Assembly (NCBI GenBank): GCA_023548195.1 | Contig: JAJHZJ010000419.1 | Coordinates: 1,355,773 to 1,419,772, forward strand | Reading direction: 5' to 3' | DNA length: 64,000 nucleotides | DNA from: Bettongia penicillata ogilbyi | Lineage: Eukaryota > Chordata > Mammalia > Diprotodontia > Potoroidae | In this document: positions 10,199 to 21,825 of the stretch, one piece after another | Numbering within the stretch: position 1 is the stretch's first letter | How the letters are laid out: every line of letters starts with the position of its first letter | Notes under the pieces: generated by a model | The model's database searches: none | What the model saw: only the letters and a program-made list of their open reading frames with translations | What the model was told of the DNA's origin: nothing | Position numbers and translations under genes: made by a program

Positions 10199-10458
10199 TC
10201 TGAGTGTCTGTCTCTCTATCTGTGTTTGTCTATGTCTGTGTCTGTCTCTTTGTCTCCTCTCTCCTGTCCCTCTTTTCTCTCTCTTCTCTTTCCTCCCACT
10301 TTCTTCTCTTTCCCCATCTGTGTCTCCTCCCCTCCCCTCCCCTCCCCTCCCCTCTCCTCTCCTTTCCTCTCCCCTCCCCTCTTCTCCCCACTTCTCCTCT
10401 GTCTCCGTCTCTCTGTCTCTGTCTCCCTCCCACTCTCTCTGTCTCCACTCCACCTCCA
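10199..10458 (+). repeat. Polypyrimidine tract, (CCCCT)n and (TCTG)n
   Basis: About 260 bases are nearly pure C/T on the plus strand, with an unbroken 67-base pyrimidine run at 10323-10389 and a (CCCCT)n core at about 10328-10353. The left and right edges are TCTG/TCTC repeats. The minus strand is correspondingly G-rich (GGGGA repeats). Several open frames of about 100 codons on both strands are by-products of this low complexity. Confidence 0.9.
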
Positions 10459-10989
10459 CAGAAAAACAAAAGCACCGACATAAATGACTCCATACACAAG
10501 ATTAAGGTTAAATTTATTACATGTCATTAGACAACTAGGTTGATATTAGTCTGGTCATTTTCCACATTAGGTGAAGATGTGACTTTTGGACATGGATTTT
10601 TGATGGGTAAGGGTGACTTTTTCTGGGACTTTGAGAACTAGTAGCAGTCTCATGGTTTCCTTATATCAGCTCTTGCCTGGACAAAGTCAGAAATATAGAC
10701 TAAATAGGAATTGAAACTAGAAATCATGATGTGGCAGGGACACAGGTCAGCACCTATATTTATAGCAGAACAGCAGGCAGTCCTGAAATAAGCTAGGGTA
10801 GGGAAGAGGAAAAGCCAAAAAGATCACAGGTCAATAAATAGTCATAGAAAAGGCAACTTTGCCATTTATTAGGTCTATGAGTCCCTTAGCTCTATTGAGC
10901 CTTAGTTTGCTTAGTTACAAAATGTAGATTATATCACTTGTATCGTTGACCTCATTAGATGTTATGAGGAAAGCCAATGCTATATAAAT
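10459..10989. other. Unassigned sequence
   Basis: Nothing recognised apart from a possible SINE 3' remnant near 10965-10989. Confidence 0.35.
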
Positions 10990-11165
10990 GTCAAATATAA
11001 ATCAGAAAATGTCAGAGCTAGAAGGCTCCTTAAAGAGACTCTAGTTCAGCTCCTTCCTTTTTTACAGATCAAGAAACAGAGGCTCAGAGAAGTTAATTGA
11101 CTTGTCCAAGGTCACAGTGACCTAAGTGGCAGTATTAGGAAAGGACCAGAACCTCAGCCCCCGGA
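10990..11165 (-). mobile_element. MIR/CORE-SINE-type element
   Basis: Clear minus-strand SINE: 'gtcagagctagaaggctcct', 'ttttacagatcaagaaacagag', 'acttgtccaaggtcacagtg'. Nearly full body, no target duplication seen. Confidence 0.7.
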
Positions 11166-11744
11166 CTCTCAATCTAGGGTGTAGACAACAAAGGGGACTT
11201 GCCTTTCTGAAACAGCACTAGTGACACATTGCTTCATGTGTTCTGTCCTCTTAGTCACACAAGGGATACAAGCGTGAGGACCTGTCACTGAATGACTTCC
11301 ATTCACCATCCTGAACTTGAAGGGGAAAATAGAACCCATAACATAAACATGCCCTATTACAGACTCAATAAATTGTTCTCTGTTTACATCTGTATATGAC
11401 AATTAAGCAGTAGGATGTGACAGACTGTGAATTAGACTGTGGTAATTCATGCTCAGGGTGTTAGGCACAAGTGTGATAATAGGATGCCATTACAACACAG
11501 TAAGCACCATTACTAAATCAACACATGAAATATTCCATTGCAAATTGATTAAAAAAACTTTAACAGCTAGTTGTTATTGTTTGTTTTTTCAACCACTTTG
11601 AGATATATAGGGAAGGAAAATCTTTGATTTCACTTTGAATTACTCTGTCCAGTTCTCTACCCAACCTGACAACAGAGAGCTTGTCCAATTTTATGTGGGG
11701 CATAACTCCCCCACTCTCCTTATCAATTTAAATCAGCTCAATTC
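11166..11744. other. Unassigned sequence
   Basis: No gene or recognised repeat. A 77-codon minus-strand open frame at 11169-11402 has no motif. Confidence 0.35.
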
Positions 11745-12590
11745 AATTCAACTAAACTGTATTCAGTTCAAACATTTGTTAAGCACCTATAATGTACAAT
11801 GCACAGTGTTAGGTTTTAGAGATACAAAGACAAAATAACTTGGTTCCTGCCTACAAAGACCTTATACTATTCTTGGAGTGGAAGAAGAGAAAGATGGTAT
11901 AGGAAATACACAGAAGAAAAAAAGATGCTGTAATTTGAGAAGGGAGAAAGCGTTCTGTACTACGTGTTAAATTTGAGAAGAGCGAAATCAGAGATTTTAC
12001 GGAAGGAGCATGTGAGCTGAGTCAGGAAGGAAGATGATGCTAATCACCAGTGACAAAGACATGGGAGATGTGTGAATGCATGTCGGCAGGAGATAATCTT
12101 TCTCATCCTCCTATTAATCCAGTTGGACTAGAATATAGACTGTTTGGAAGACTATATAAGGCTAGAAAAATTGATTGGAGCTGCTCTGTGGAGGGTCTTA
12201 AGAACAAGGCTTGTATTTTTAGAGTCAATAGGGACCCACTAAAGGCTTTTGAGCAGAAAGCAATATTCATATCCGTGTATGAAGAGTATTATTTTGACAG
12301 CTCTGTGAAGAATGAATTGGAAAGAGATAGCCTAGAGGCAAAAAGGAAATTAGGTGGCTATTACACGATTGTAGACAAGAGGTGTTAAAAGCCTGAGCAA
12401 AGGTGATGGTGGTGTAATTAGAGTGAAGAGGACAGATATGAAATGTTGTAGAGGTAAAGGCAATAAGACCTATCAACTAATTGAATATGAGGGGTGAAGA
12501 CTAGGAAAGAATCATGGGTTGTAAACCCAGATGACTTGGAGGATGGTCATTAAATCAGTAGAAATAAGGACATTTGGAAGAAGTCAAACC
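11745..12590 (+). mobile_element. Long unnamed interspersed repeat
   Basis: Starts with 'caaacatttgttaagcacctataatgtacaatgcacagtgttagg', runs through 'gatacaaagacaaaataac', 'gaccttatactattcttgg', 'ggagggtcttaagaacaagg' and 'aagaggacagatatgaaatg', and ends near 'gtaaacccagatgacttggaggatggt'. Matching parts occur at 2742, 18640, 20080, 29043, 49331, 54938 and 55710. I know this word order as a common, old interspersed repeat in marsupial DNA but cannot name its class. The 112-codon open frame inside (12050-12388) shows no protein family. Confidence 0.55.
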
Positions 12591-13744
12591 TCAGAGAGGA
12601 AGATGATGCAAACACTGCCCCTCACTCCCACTTCAGATGCATACACATGCATAGGTGTTGCCTCGGTGCCCAGGCCCACAAGACCTATAAGAAAGCTTTG
12701 TGAGGTCTATTGAAAAGGGAGCATGCTGAAAGTGGAAACAAGCGCAGCAAATGATCAGTCCTTTAAATGATACATTCTCTACCCTCTCTTACTACAGCAC
12801 AGAACCAATGAGTCCAGTCCTAATAAGTTTGCACAGAATGCCTGAGGAAATGCAGTGGCCAAAGTGAACATATGTTCTGTAACTATTTCTGGCTTTCTCT
12901 TTACACATAATATCTATTGTTCTCCATTTCACATTCTCCTCATCTACTAATCTTATAATGACTAAATGACACCCATATTTCTCACCACTCTAATTCGCTC
13001 ATTTATCAATTTCTATTGGTCTCCCCAAACGGCAAAATGAACACTAGGCAGACATTTCATCCTATGCCTGCCATCTAGTGGGAAAAAGAGGGAATCTCAG
13101 GGTTTATTTTGACTTCCAAAATTGGGTGTGGTGAGATGGAAGCAGAAATTATTGCTTTTTTCTATTCTGTTCTCAGACACAGTTTCTCAGAAAGGAAAGC
13201 TGGCCCTTATCCTCTACTCATATACATACATATGTGTGTATGTATGTATGTATATATCTTCTTTATACCCTGCTGAATAATCAGAGACTCTTAAATGTAC
13301 TTTCCCTCCTACATTCTGCTATGGGACCTCTCAATCAACATTCTCCCTGGATGATCTCATCCACTTTCTTGACTTCAACTATAAATTTTCAGATGTGGCC
13401 AATGAATATATTTGTTCTATGTGAACAGGATTATTTTAAAGGGAGGTCTTTAACTTTAGGGTGAGGAGGGAGAGATATATGCAGTAGAGAAAGGAGGTAA
13501 GGAAGAAGAGGAGGACAGCAATGATGACAAGGAGAAAGAAAGAGGAATATGAATGAAACATTTTGAAAGTACATGGAGAAGAATAAAAGGAAATTCTGAA
13601 GGGAATACAGATAAACAGGGCAGTGTTAGTACTACATTTGATATCTACATAATGGAGGACTGGCCAATGAACTCAGTCTCTCAAATTACATCATCTTCTT
13701 TCTTCTTCTGTGTACTTACTATACCTCTTCTACTCCAAGTGTAA
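12591..13744. other. Unassigned sequence with a short TATG microsatellite
   Basis: A (TATG/TACA)n stretch lies at about 13222-13258. An A/G-rich segment follows at about 13455-13550. No gene is supported. Confidence 0.4.
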
Positions 13745-13840
13745 TGTAAGCTCTTTGTAAGCAGGGACAGTGTTATTTTGTCCTTGTATCTTCAAAACTA
13801 ACATTTAGATCATGCACAGAATGCTTGGATAATGCAATGC
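13745..13840 (+). mobile_element. L2 3'-end fragment
   Basis: Matches the typical L2 3' end: 'gtaagctctttgtaagcagggacagtg', then the segment around 'ttgtatcttcaaaacta', then 'gcacagaatgcttgg'. Confidence 0.5.
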
Positions 13841-14778
13841 CCAGGTGGACTTTGGAGATGCATGTACATTCTGTGACTAGTTCTGGTCTGTTAACCATGT
13901 AGCATAGGGGAGAATCTTTGGTTGGCTATGGAGCTGGAAGTAGGGCATATTCAAAAAGGCACTAGTCAGGTTTCTTTTCAGCTTCTTTCTGGTCCTACTG
14001 GCATCGAAGAAGGTAGAAGAATTATGAGGACCTCTAGGTATAGGAATGGTGTCAAGCCCTCTCTCACCTGGAGCCCAAGAATGCATGATTCTATGGATGG
14101 TTCTATTTCTGTTGTGTTCATCCATTCCTAGTTCTAGGTGAAAAAAGATTAGAGATGCCTCTTATCTTGAGAGCTTTGAAAGGTCAAGAGAGCAAAACAT
14201 CAAGTGAAGTTCATGCTGGGTTTTACAACCAGCCAATGTAAAAGATCCCGAGGAAAGACCTTCAGGACCCAGCCTAGTAGTAGCTGAATAGTGCACCATA
14301 CCTTTTTTGGAAATGAACTTGGAGGAATTAAAGCTGTAGAGAAATGCATTGCGTGAGCCTGCTTTCCCCAGGGACTGAAGTGGTATGAGAGTGTATCTCT
14401 AGGTTTTGGAAGGAAATATTTATACTTTTGTTCTTGCTATAACTTTGAGGTAAATATCCTTTTGTAAAAGCAAATTGGTAAATGTAACTGGAGAATTAAT
14501 TACTTACAGTTAACTCCAAAATGAGGGCTCAATCTCTTCTTGGAGAAATAGATCCACCCTTTCAGGAAGAACCCTTAGAACTCTGAAGGGGAAGTATAGC
14601 CTTCCTCACTTTGGAGGTATAAGTTCAGAGCTGATCACTACATATGCCTTTTAAAAACGAGCTGTACATATCATAGCTTGTGGTGGCATATACAATGTTC
14701 CATCAAGCCTCCCAACCTAAGCAGCCATTGAATTGTTCTGTTGGTACTTCTAGAAAGTTTAAAACTCCTTAATTTTTT
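13841..14778. other. Unassigned sequence
   Basis: Overlapping open frames at 13877-14131 on both strands have no motifs. Nothing else recognised. Confidence 0.35.
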
Positions 14779-15126
14779 ACCTTTTTTTTTTTTTTTTTTT
14801 TTTTTTTTACCATTTTTTCAGTAATTTATTGAGGTTTATTTTTTTCACTTAATAGTATTTTCCCCAATTACATGTAAAGATAGTTTTCAAAATTCATTTT
14901 TAAAAGATTTTGAGTTCCAAGTTTTTCTTCTTCCTTCCATTTCATCTCCCCTCACCAAGGCAGCAAGCAAAGTAATATAGGTTATACATGTACAATCATG
15001 TTAAACTTATTTATATAATTGTCATGTTGTGAGAAAAGAATCAGAACAAAAGGGAAAAACAGAAAAAACAAAGAACAAACATGAAAATAGTATGCTTTGC
15101 TCTGTATTCAGACCCCATGGTTCTTT
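14779..15126 (-). mobile_element. L1 3' end (marsupial type), 5'-truncated
   Basis: A pure T run at about 14780-14808 is the poly(A) tail of a minus-strand element. The rest parallels the L1 3' end at 15288-15612 block for block: 'acatgtaaagatagttttca', 'gattttgagttcca', 'atgtacaatcatgttaaact', 'agaccccatggttctt'. It is a short 5'-truncated insertion. Confidence 0.7.
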
Positions 15127-15264
15127 TTTTAATCCATCCAAAATTTTTTATTTATTACCTCCACTAATTTTCTTAATGAACATTGGGATTTAAATGTCAT
15201 AATCCCATGCATTAGAAGTGACCTATGTTTTCTATTTTTCCCCCCACAATTCAAGTTTCTTTTT

Positions 15265-17280
15265 TCTTTATTTTTTTATTCTTCCCCCCCACTTAATAGT
15301 ATTTTATTTTTTCTAATTACATGTAAAGATAGTTTTCAACATTCATTTTTATAAGATTTTGAGTTCCAAATATTTTTTGTCCCTCCCTCCTCTCCCCTCT
15401 TCTTCTCTTCCCCTCTCTTTCCTCTTCTCTTCCCTCCCCCTACCAAAGATGGCAAGCAATCTGATATAGGCTGTACATGTATAATCATATTAAACATATT
15501 TCCACATTAGTAATGTTGTGAAAGGAGAATTAGAGCAAAGAGGGAAAACTACTAGAAAGCGGAAAAAAAGAGAGAAAATAGTATCCTTCGATCTGCATTC
15601 AGACTCCATAGTTCTTTCTCTGGATATGGACAGCGTTTTCCTTCATGAGTCTTTTGCAATTGTCTTAGATCAATGTATTGCTGAGAAGAGCTAAGTCTAT
15701 GAAAGCTGATGATCATCACACAACAGAACATTACTGTGTACAATGTTCTCCTGGTTCTATTCACTTCACTCAGCATCAGTTCATTCAGGTCTTTCCAGGT
15801 TTTTCTGGAAACTGCCTGCTCATTATTTTTTATAGCACAATAGTATTCCATTACATTCATATATCACAACTTGGGCATTTCCTCAATTTCCAGTTCTTGG
15901 TCAACATTAAAAGAGCTGCTACAAATATTGTATTTATATATTTGTATTTGTTTGTCCTTATCCTTTTTTTTATGATCTGTTTTGAATACAGACCTAGTAG
16001 TGGTATTGCTGGATCAAAGGGTATGCACAGTTTTATAGCTGGGCATAGTTCCAAATCACTCTCTAGAGTAGTTGGATCAGTTCACAACTCCACCAACAAT
16101 GCATTAGAGTTCCAATTTTCCTACATCTTCTCCAATATTTATCATTTTCCTTTTTTGTCATATTAGCCAATATGATAGATGTGAGAGGTACCACAGAGTT
16201 GTTTTAATTTGCATTTCTCTAGTTAATACTGATTTAGAGCATTTTTCCTGCATAGTTTTAATTTCATCTGTAAACTACCTGTTCATATCCTTTGATATAC
16301 CCTTCATATCCCATATCCATTTATCAACTGAGGAATGACTTTATACTATGACAAATTTGACTCAGTTCTCTATATATTTTAGAAATGAGGCTTTTATCAG
16401 AGACACTGACTATAAAAATTATTTCCCAGCTTTCTGATTTTCTTCTAATATTTGTTGCATTTGCTTTGTTTGTGTAAAAACTTTTTAATTTTATGTAACC
16501 AAAATTATCCATTTTGCATTTCGTAATGTTCTCTGTCTCTTGTCTGGTCATGAGTTCTCTACTTCTCCACAGATATAGTATTTGTGGCTCTCTTAATATG
16601 CTTATGGTACTACAATTTATGTCTAAATCATATACCCATTTTAACCTTACCTTGGTATAGGGTGTGAGGTGTGGGTCTATACCTATTTTTGCCATACTTT
16701 TCCCAGCTTTTCCTAGCAGTTTTTTATCAAATAGTGTATTCTTATCTCAGAAGCTAGAAATTTTGTGTTTATCAAACAGTAGATTACTATAGACATTTAC
16801 TGCTGTGTCTTTTGTACCCAGCCTCTTCCACTGATTCACCACTCTGTTTCTTAACCTTTGCATTTCTTCATTAATTCCCCTGATATTCTTGACCTTTTGT
16901 TCTTCCAAATGAATTTTATTATTTTTCTGGCTCTATAAAATAAATTTTGGTAGTTTGATTGGTATGGCACTGAATATGTAAATTAATTTAGGTAGAATTG
17001 TCATTAGTCTTCCAAAGAGCAATTGATATTTTTCTAATTGTTTAGATTTGACTTTATTTGTGTGAAAAAAGTGTTTTGTAATTGTGTTCATATGGTTCTT
17101 GTGTTTGTCTTGGCAAGTAGACACCCAAATATTTTATATGGTCTGAAGTTATTTTAAATGGAATTTCTCTTTCTATCTCTTCTTGCTGAACTTTGTTGGT
17201 AATATATAAAATTGCTGATGATTTATGTGGGTTTATTTTACATCCTGCAGCCACTTTGCCAAGATCACTGCACAAACAAA
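15265..17280 (-). mobile_element. L1 retrotransposon, 5'-truncated
   Basis: The 3' UTR occupies 15265-15610 and the ORF2 C-terminal region lies above it. The break at about 17280 falls just beyond the polymerase catalytic box in ORF2 order, so the endonuclease and most of the reverse transcriptase are absent. The tail end is directly next to the L1 end at 14779-15126, giving two L1 insertions in tandem orientation. Confidence 0.8.
15552..17275 (-). pseudogene. L1 ORF2 C-terminal remnant
   Basis: Broken minus-strand frames keep L1 ORF2 signatures. At 17054-17275 the translation includes GCKINPHKSSAILY and IKYLGVYL, the region that follows the reverse transcriptase active site. At 15857-16054 it includes LCIPFDPAIPLLGLYSKQ, and at 15820-15860 MEYYCAIKNNE, both typical of the ORF2 C-terminal part. 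Stops and frameshifts break it into at least four pieces. It is inactive. Confidence 0.8.
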
Positions 17281-17539
17281 AAGAGGATGTGTTTTCTATA
17301 TTTATTATTTCAATGGGATACCATGGCCAAAGAATTCAACCCCTACTCGCTAACCTGCTAATGATGAGTTTCTCTAAACTTAGGTGGTCTCCCCTTGGAA
17401 GAAGCAGGCATAATATTTCTTGAGGAAATTACATAAACTTTTCCAGCTGGGGAAAACCTTCCACTGTTGGAGTTCAGTTTCATTGTTAGTCTTCCATCTC
17501 TAAGTGTGGTTATCACCCAATCTTGGTCTTAACCTCTTT

Positions 17540-17770
17540 TTCTCCATATATTCATTCCTTTGGTGAACCCATCAAGTCCCATGACTTCAATTATCAATTA
17601 TAAGTTACTCCCAAATCTATATACCTAGCCCCAGTCTCTTCACTTAGCTCTCGTTCCTTATCCTTAATTACCTGATGAATCTCTCTGTTCAGCACCTCAA
17701 AATCAACATGTCCCAAATTCCTCTTCCCTCCAAAAACCTGATATTCCTCCAATTTCCCTATTTCTGTTTA
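17540..17770 (+). mobile_element. L2 fragment (ORF2 3' part)
   Basis: The order 'atgacttcaattatcaatta', 'ctcccaaatctatatacctagcc', 'aaaatcaacatgtcccaaa' matches the L2 reverse transcriptase coding region. A parallel segment in better condition is at 34290-34480. Confidence 0.6.
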
Positions 17771-17791
17771 TGGCATCATCATTCTCCTAAT

Positions 17792-17888
17792 CCAGAGGTG
17801 GGGAACCTGCAGCTTCCAGGTCACATGTGGCCCTCTATCTGCACTTGAGGACCCTCAAGGCCTCAGGTTCCCTCTCAGGTTCTGTCTA
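17792..17888 (+). mobile_element. hAT-type fragment
   Basis: 'ggtggggaacctgcagcttcc ... cacatgtggccctct' is typical of a short hAT-derived mammalian repeat whose ends read 'ggggaacctg'. The right part is partly degraded. Confidence 0.45.
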
Positions 17889-17948
17889 GTTATTCTCCGT
17901 TGTCGTAAAAAAAAAATCAATTCTTCTCTGTATCACCTGCAGAAAAAG

Positions 17949-18142
17949 TCATAGGATCATAGTTTTAGAGGCAATCAAGTCCAACCTGCTCATTTTGCAG
18001 ATGAGGAAACTGAGGCACAGAGAGGTTTAAGTGACTTGCCTCAGGTCACACAGTTAACAAGTGTGCAAGGTGGAATTTAAATGCAGGTCTTCCTGACTCT
18101 AAATCCAATGCCCTATTTATTATCACATGCTGTCTCTCAGTT
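17949..18142 (-). mobile_element. CORE-type SINE
   Basis: A well-preserved minus-strand SINE: 'tcataggatcatagttttagag', 'cattttgcagatgaggaaactgaggc', 'agtgacttgcctcaggtcacacag', 'gcaggtcttcctgactctaa'. Confidence 0.75.
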
Positions 18143-18584
18143 GTAGATTGCTGAAACCCTCTCAAAACAAGCCTCCCTTTTGGAAGAACCATCTTCAAAG
18201 CAAAACTTCCTACCAACAGTGAATACTAGAGCAATAAGTATATCATGCCCATTTATTGCCTTTATTTTACAGCCCCTGCTTTTTGCCTTTATTTTTTTAT
18301 TCTGAACCTAAAAAATACCAAATAAAATGAGCATTTCCAAGTACACTGTTGAACAGAGATTATACATGAAATTACTATACATGAAACAATTATGTAGAAA
18401 TCGCCTTTTTAAGTACATAAAACACTGAACATGTAACTTTCAAATCTATCGTGGCTTGTCTGATTTCTTCTGAAGTCTAAGATCTTTACTTTGTCTGAAT
18501 ACTAAAGCTTCCTATATGCCAAAGAGGTGTTCCTTCTATCCTAGCAGGAAACACTTTGAGTATAGGTACAGAAACAGGAAAACA
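18143..18584. other. Unassigned sequence
   Basis: AT-rich with no recognised gene or repeat. Confidence 0.35.
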
Positions 18585-18589
18585 AGAGG

Positions 18590-18632
18590 GGATATATATA
18601 TATGTATATATATATGTATGTATGCATTATGA
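18590..18632 (+). repeat. (TA)n/(TATG)n microsatellite
   Basis: Alternating TATATATG units, ending in TATG repeats. Confidence 0.85.
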
Positions 18633-18639
18633 CAAGTAA

Positions 18640-18930
18640 TCCAATTTTCCTGTGACATTGACTATAAGGGGGAGAAAGAATATGAGATAAGGTTGAATTG
18701 TAGATAGCTTTGAATGGCAGGTAAAGGTAATGAGGAACCGTTACAGAATTTTGAGTAGTAAGAAGCACAGATGAATGCAGCAGATGTCTAGCACTGCTGT
18801 GGAGGATGCATTGAGGAAGTGTGTGAGGAAAAGGGTAACAAAGAAGCAAGGATGTTAAAAAGACTGTTAGTAAGCTATAAGGGGCTATACTAATAACACT
18901 AAGAACAGAGAAAATAGATAGCGTGGAGGT
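18640..18930 (+). mobile_element. Fragment of the long unnamed interspersed repeat
   Basis: 'gatagctttgaatggcaggtaaag', 'acagaattttgagtagtaag' and 'ggaggatgcattgaggaag' follow the order of the middle part of the repeat at 11745-12590. Confidence 0.4.
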
Positions 18931-19044
18931 AAAGTTGACACAATTTTGCTAACATTATATAAGAGAGGCAAGGGAGGGGGAAGGGCTAACATAACATGAA
19001 GCTTTGATCCTGGAAAGCTAGATAAATAGTGGTGTCCCATATAG

Positions 19045-19240
19045 CACTGGATGGTAGAAAGAGTACTAACTTGAGAGTCTGAGGATTTAATTCAGTTTGA
19101 ATCCTGACTCTGACATCTACTACTTATACAAGCTTAGATAAGCAATTTCACCTCTCTGAGCCTCAGTTTCCTCATCTATAAAAGGAAGGATTGGACTAGC
19201 GAATCTCTATGGTTCTTTCTAGTTGTGTATTCATGATACT
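19045..19240 (+). mobile_element. CORE-type SINE
   Basis: Plus-strand SINE with 'ggtagaaagagtactaacttgagag', 'ctctgagcctcagtttcctcatctataaaa' and 'ggttctttctagttgtg'. Nearly full length. Confidence 0.65.
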
Positions 19241-19354
19241 CTGGTGCTACGATGTGCTGATTACACAGAAATGGTGACCTCAGAAGAATTAATTCCAGGG
19301 AAAAAGACAGTAAGCTTTGAAACATATTGTATTTAAGGTGCTCATCGGACATGC

Positions 19355-19617
19355 CTGTACAACTTTACTAGTTGTGTTTAGTCACTTTTTAGTCATGTCT
19401 AACTCTTCATGACCCTACTTGGGGTTTTCTTGGTAAAGATACTGGAAAGGTTGCCACTTCCTTCTCCAGCTCATTTACAGATGAGGCAACTCAGGCGAAC
19501 AGGTTAAGTGACTGGCCCAGAGTCACCCAGCTAGTAAGTGTCTGAGGCCAGATTTGGAAGATGAGCCTTCCTGACTCCAGGCCTGGCACTCTATCCTTTA
19601 CCACCTCGCTGCTCCAC
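19355..19617 (-). mobile_element. SINE with BovB-like tail, second copy
   Basis: Inverse of the SINE at 6178-6416. Its tail is the complement of 'catgaagagttagacatgac' at about 19390-19412, then 'tacttggggttttcttggtaaag', a core 'agagtcacccagctagtaagtg', and the tRNA-like head at about 19590-19617. Better preserved than the first copy. Confidence 0.75.
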
Positions 19618-19635
19618 CTAACATAATTATACTAG

Positions 19636-19850
19636 CAATGTACATTTATATTGCCCTCTAAATTTTACAAAGTAGTTTTCTCATAGGAACACTATAAGTC
19701 AGATTTTTATACTCATTCTGTGGACAAACAACAAACAAATAAAAGCACCCTGAGGTTTAGAGAAGCTGTGACTCTCCCTTAGTAACTGTACTTGTCAGAT
19801 CTGGGATTTGCATTCAAGTGTCTTGACCCAAAATCCACTGTTTTTTCCAC
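19636..19850 (-). mobile_element. MIR-like SINE fragment
   Basis: 'attttacaaagtagttttctcatagg', 'tgaggtttagagaagctgtgact', 'cttgtcagatctgggatttg' fit a diverged minus-strand MIR. Confidence 0.45.
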
Positions 19851-20079
19851 TGGAAACATGACTGTAAGCAACTGGAGTTGAGGAGAAAGCCTAGGGCTGA
19901 AGAAATAGATTTGCGAATCGTGTGCAGGCAGGTAGTGGTTGCTGCTGTGAAATGAATGAGATTGCTGAGAGAAAGGAGTGAGTATGAAGAAAGAAGGACA
20001 AGGATAGGAACCACTTTAAAAGAGGAGGATAAGAGTTGGGCAAGGGAGACTTCTGGTCAAGGGGAATTAGAGAGGGTTA

Positions 20080-20230
20080 TGTGGAGAAAGTAGCATCTGT
20101 TAGATCTTGAAGGATGAGTAAGAGTTGAACAGATAGAGATGAGGGGTATTTCAGGTATAGTGAATGTCATGGATAAAGGTATGAAAGTAGGAGACCTTTA
20201 TTCAAGGATACTGAATAGTGAAGAGATATT
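20080..20230 (+). mobile_element. Fragment of the long unnamed interspersed repeat
   Basis: 'tagatcttgaaggatgagtaagag' and 'gggtatttcaggtatagtgaatg' correspond to a 'tgggacttgaagga ... cattccaggcat' segment that is also preserved at 49550-49600. Confidence 0.4.
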
Positions 20231-20309
20231 TACAGTGAGGACCAAGGAGTCTTTGCTTTAGGGAACTAGAGCCATCCTGGCTATTTGTATGTGATTCCTT
20301 AAAAGTCAG

Positions 20310-20790
20310 TATGGTAGAGTAGAAAGATTATTTGGTTAAGAGTCAGAAGCCCTGGGTGGAAATTCTACTTATTTTTCTATTTATGTAACATTGGGGCAGC
20401 TAGGTGGTATAGTGGATAGAGCACCAGTGCAGGAATCAGAAGGAGCTGAATTCAAATCTCATCTCAGACACTTGAACCATGTGACCTTGGGCAAGTCACT
20501 TAATCCCAGTTGCCTCATCCTGGGTCATCTCCAGTCATCCTGATGAATATCTGGTCCCTGGGTTCAGATGGCTCTGGAGGAGAAGTGAGGCTGGTGATCT
20601 GCACAGCCCTGCCTCACTCAAAACAAAGTCAAGTGCAAGTCATGTCACTATTTCTCTGATGACATGGTCTTCTTCAGCAACAAAGGACGAACATAAAACA
20701 GTGGGCAAGATATTGAAGCTCTCTGGGCCTCTGTAAGCTTAAGGTGGAAGTAAGGTGGATTTCTCAGGTTCCTTCTAGATCTATAATCTT
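20310..20790 (+). mobile_element. CORE-type SINE split by a younger SINE
   Basis: Left half 20310-20395 ('ggtagagtagaaagattatttggttaagagtcagaag'), right half 20698-20790 ('gggcaagatattgaagctctctgggcctctg ... ttccttctagatctataatc'). The SINE at 20396-20697 interrupts it. Confidence 0.55.
20396..20697 (+). mobile_element. tRNA-headed SINE with RTE-like tail, second copy
   Basis: Same family as 2964-3280: 'ggcagctaggtggtatagtgg' head, 'ccagtcatcctgatgaatat', 'gtcaagtgcaagtcatgtca' and tail 'atggtcttcttcagcaacaaaggac'. Possible 9-bp target duplication AACATTGGG (about 20388-20396) and AACAGTGGG (about 20697-20705), eight of nine alike. A small gap in the core distinguishes it from the first copy. 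Confidence 0.75.
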
Positions 20791-21639
20791 TTCTTCTTGT
20801 GCAACCATGATGGCTTTGTGAAACGGGTCACTGTAAGTGTTAGTTAAAAGTCAAATGCATCCCTCTTTCTCCACCCTTGGAGTTACTCTCATGAAATGAC
20901 TGCTAAAACTTGTCAAACTGAAGTGTCTGTTTTGAGCCTTAACTTAGCTGGAATTATAGGACTGTATACTCTACTGTATGTTAAGCAATTCATATCCTTA
21001 CTAGAAGTTGGTGGAGGAGGGGGATGGTACAGTGAGGTGGGGTAAGGGAGTTTGGAGAGGGGATGTGTTACCTACTCCCCTACAAACAATTGTCTTTAAA
21101 GTGTGCTGGCAAAGAATATGTCCCACCAAGTGCCAGATGTGTCAGGTTTGGGTGTCTTTGGGACTAGTTTTATCATTTGTTTTAGGTGCTGAGTCAGGAA
21201 ATTGACATTTTAATGTTGTGCTTTTAAAAGTATTTGCTGTGTCTTCGTTTTTCTTCCTTGACAGTTGAAGCAGAAGGAGTACTTACTTTCTTGATTTCAA
21301 TTATCTTCCCTGTAGTATATTGCTGATATGTTACTGTGTCAGATGGTGTTAGGTGAAGAAAAAGAAAATGTCACCTGGTAAATGTGACAGTTGTTGAGGG
21401 AGGATTTGAGAGACATTTCCTGTCACTGATGGGTCTTCAAGTGCTCTTTTGAGTAAGAAAGAATTCTTTTAAAAAATTGGAATTAAGGGGTTTTTCTGCC
21501 AATTTTGCTAAAATATGACTGTGCAAATGTTACTTTTTGTTTCTTACAAAGGTTCTAAATTGGGGCAGACAGATCAGTGTTGTGCTTTATTTTGTTTTAA
21601 ATTTAATAATTCCTCATCTGGAAACTTTGAATAGTTTTC
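20791..21639. other. Unassigned sequence
   Basis: A 65-codon open frame at 21008-21205 has no motif. No repeat recognised. Confidence 0.35.
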
Positions 21640-21815
21640 TGTTTTCATTTAGGGAGAGCAGGACTTTGAGGCACAAAGACCTGGGTTCAAATTTCACTTG
21701 TATACCCACCATCTAATCCTGATTAAGTCATTTAATCACTCTGTGCTTCAGTTCCTCATCTGTAAAATGAGGATAGTAATATCACATACCTCCTAGTTAT
21801 TATGAGGATCAAGTG
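21640..21815 (+). mobile_element. CORE-type SINE
   Basis: 'aaagacctgggttcaaatttca', 'tctgtgcttcagttcctcatctgtaaaatgagg', 'ttattatgaggatcaa'. Good body match, ends not resolved. Confidence 0.7.
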
Positions 21816-21825
21816 AAAAAGTTCT

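Noticed and set aside
10088..10530. Six open frames of 89-131 codons on both strands
   Set aside because: They all lie across the polypyrimidine tract and have low-complexity Ser/Leu/Pro or Arg/Glu/Gly content, which low base diversity produces without coding.
12050..12388. 112-codon plus-strand frame
   Set aside because: Lies inside the long interspersed repeat, has no motif and is not preserved in other copies.
15678..16166. 162-codon plus-strand frame, the longest in the window
   Set aside because: It is antisense to the L1 ORF2 remnant; the minus strand carries the recognisable protein.
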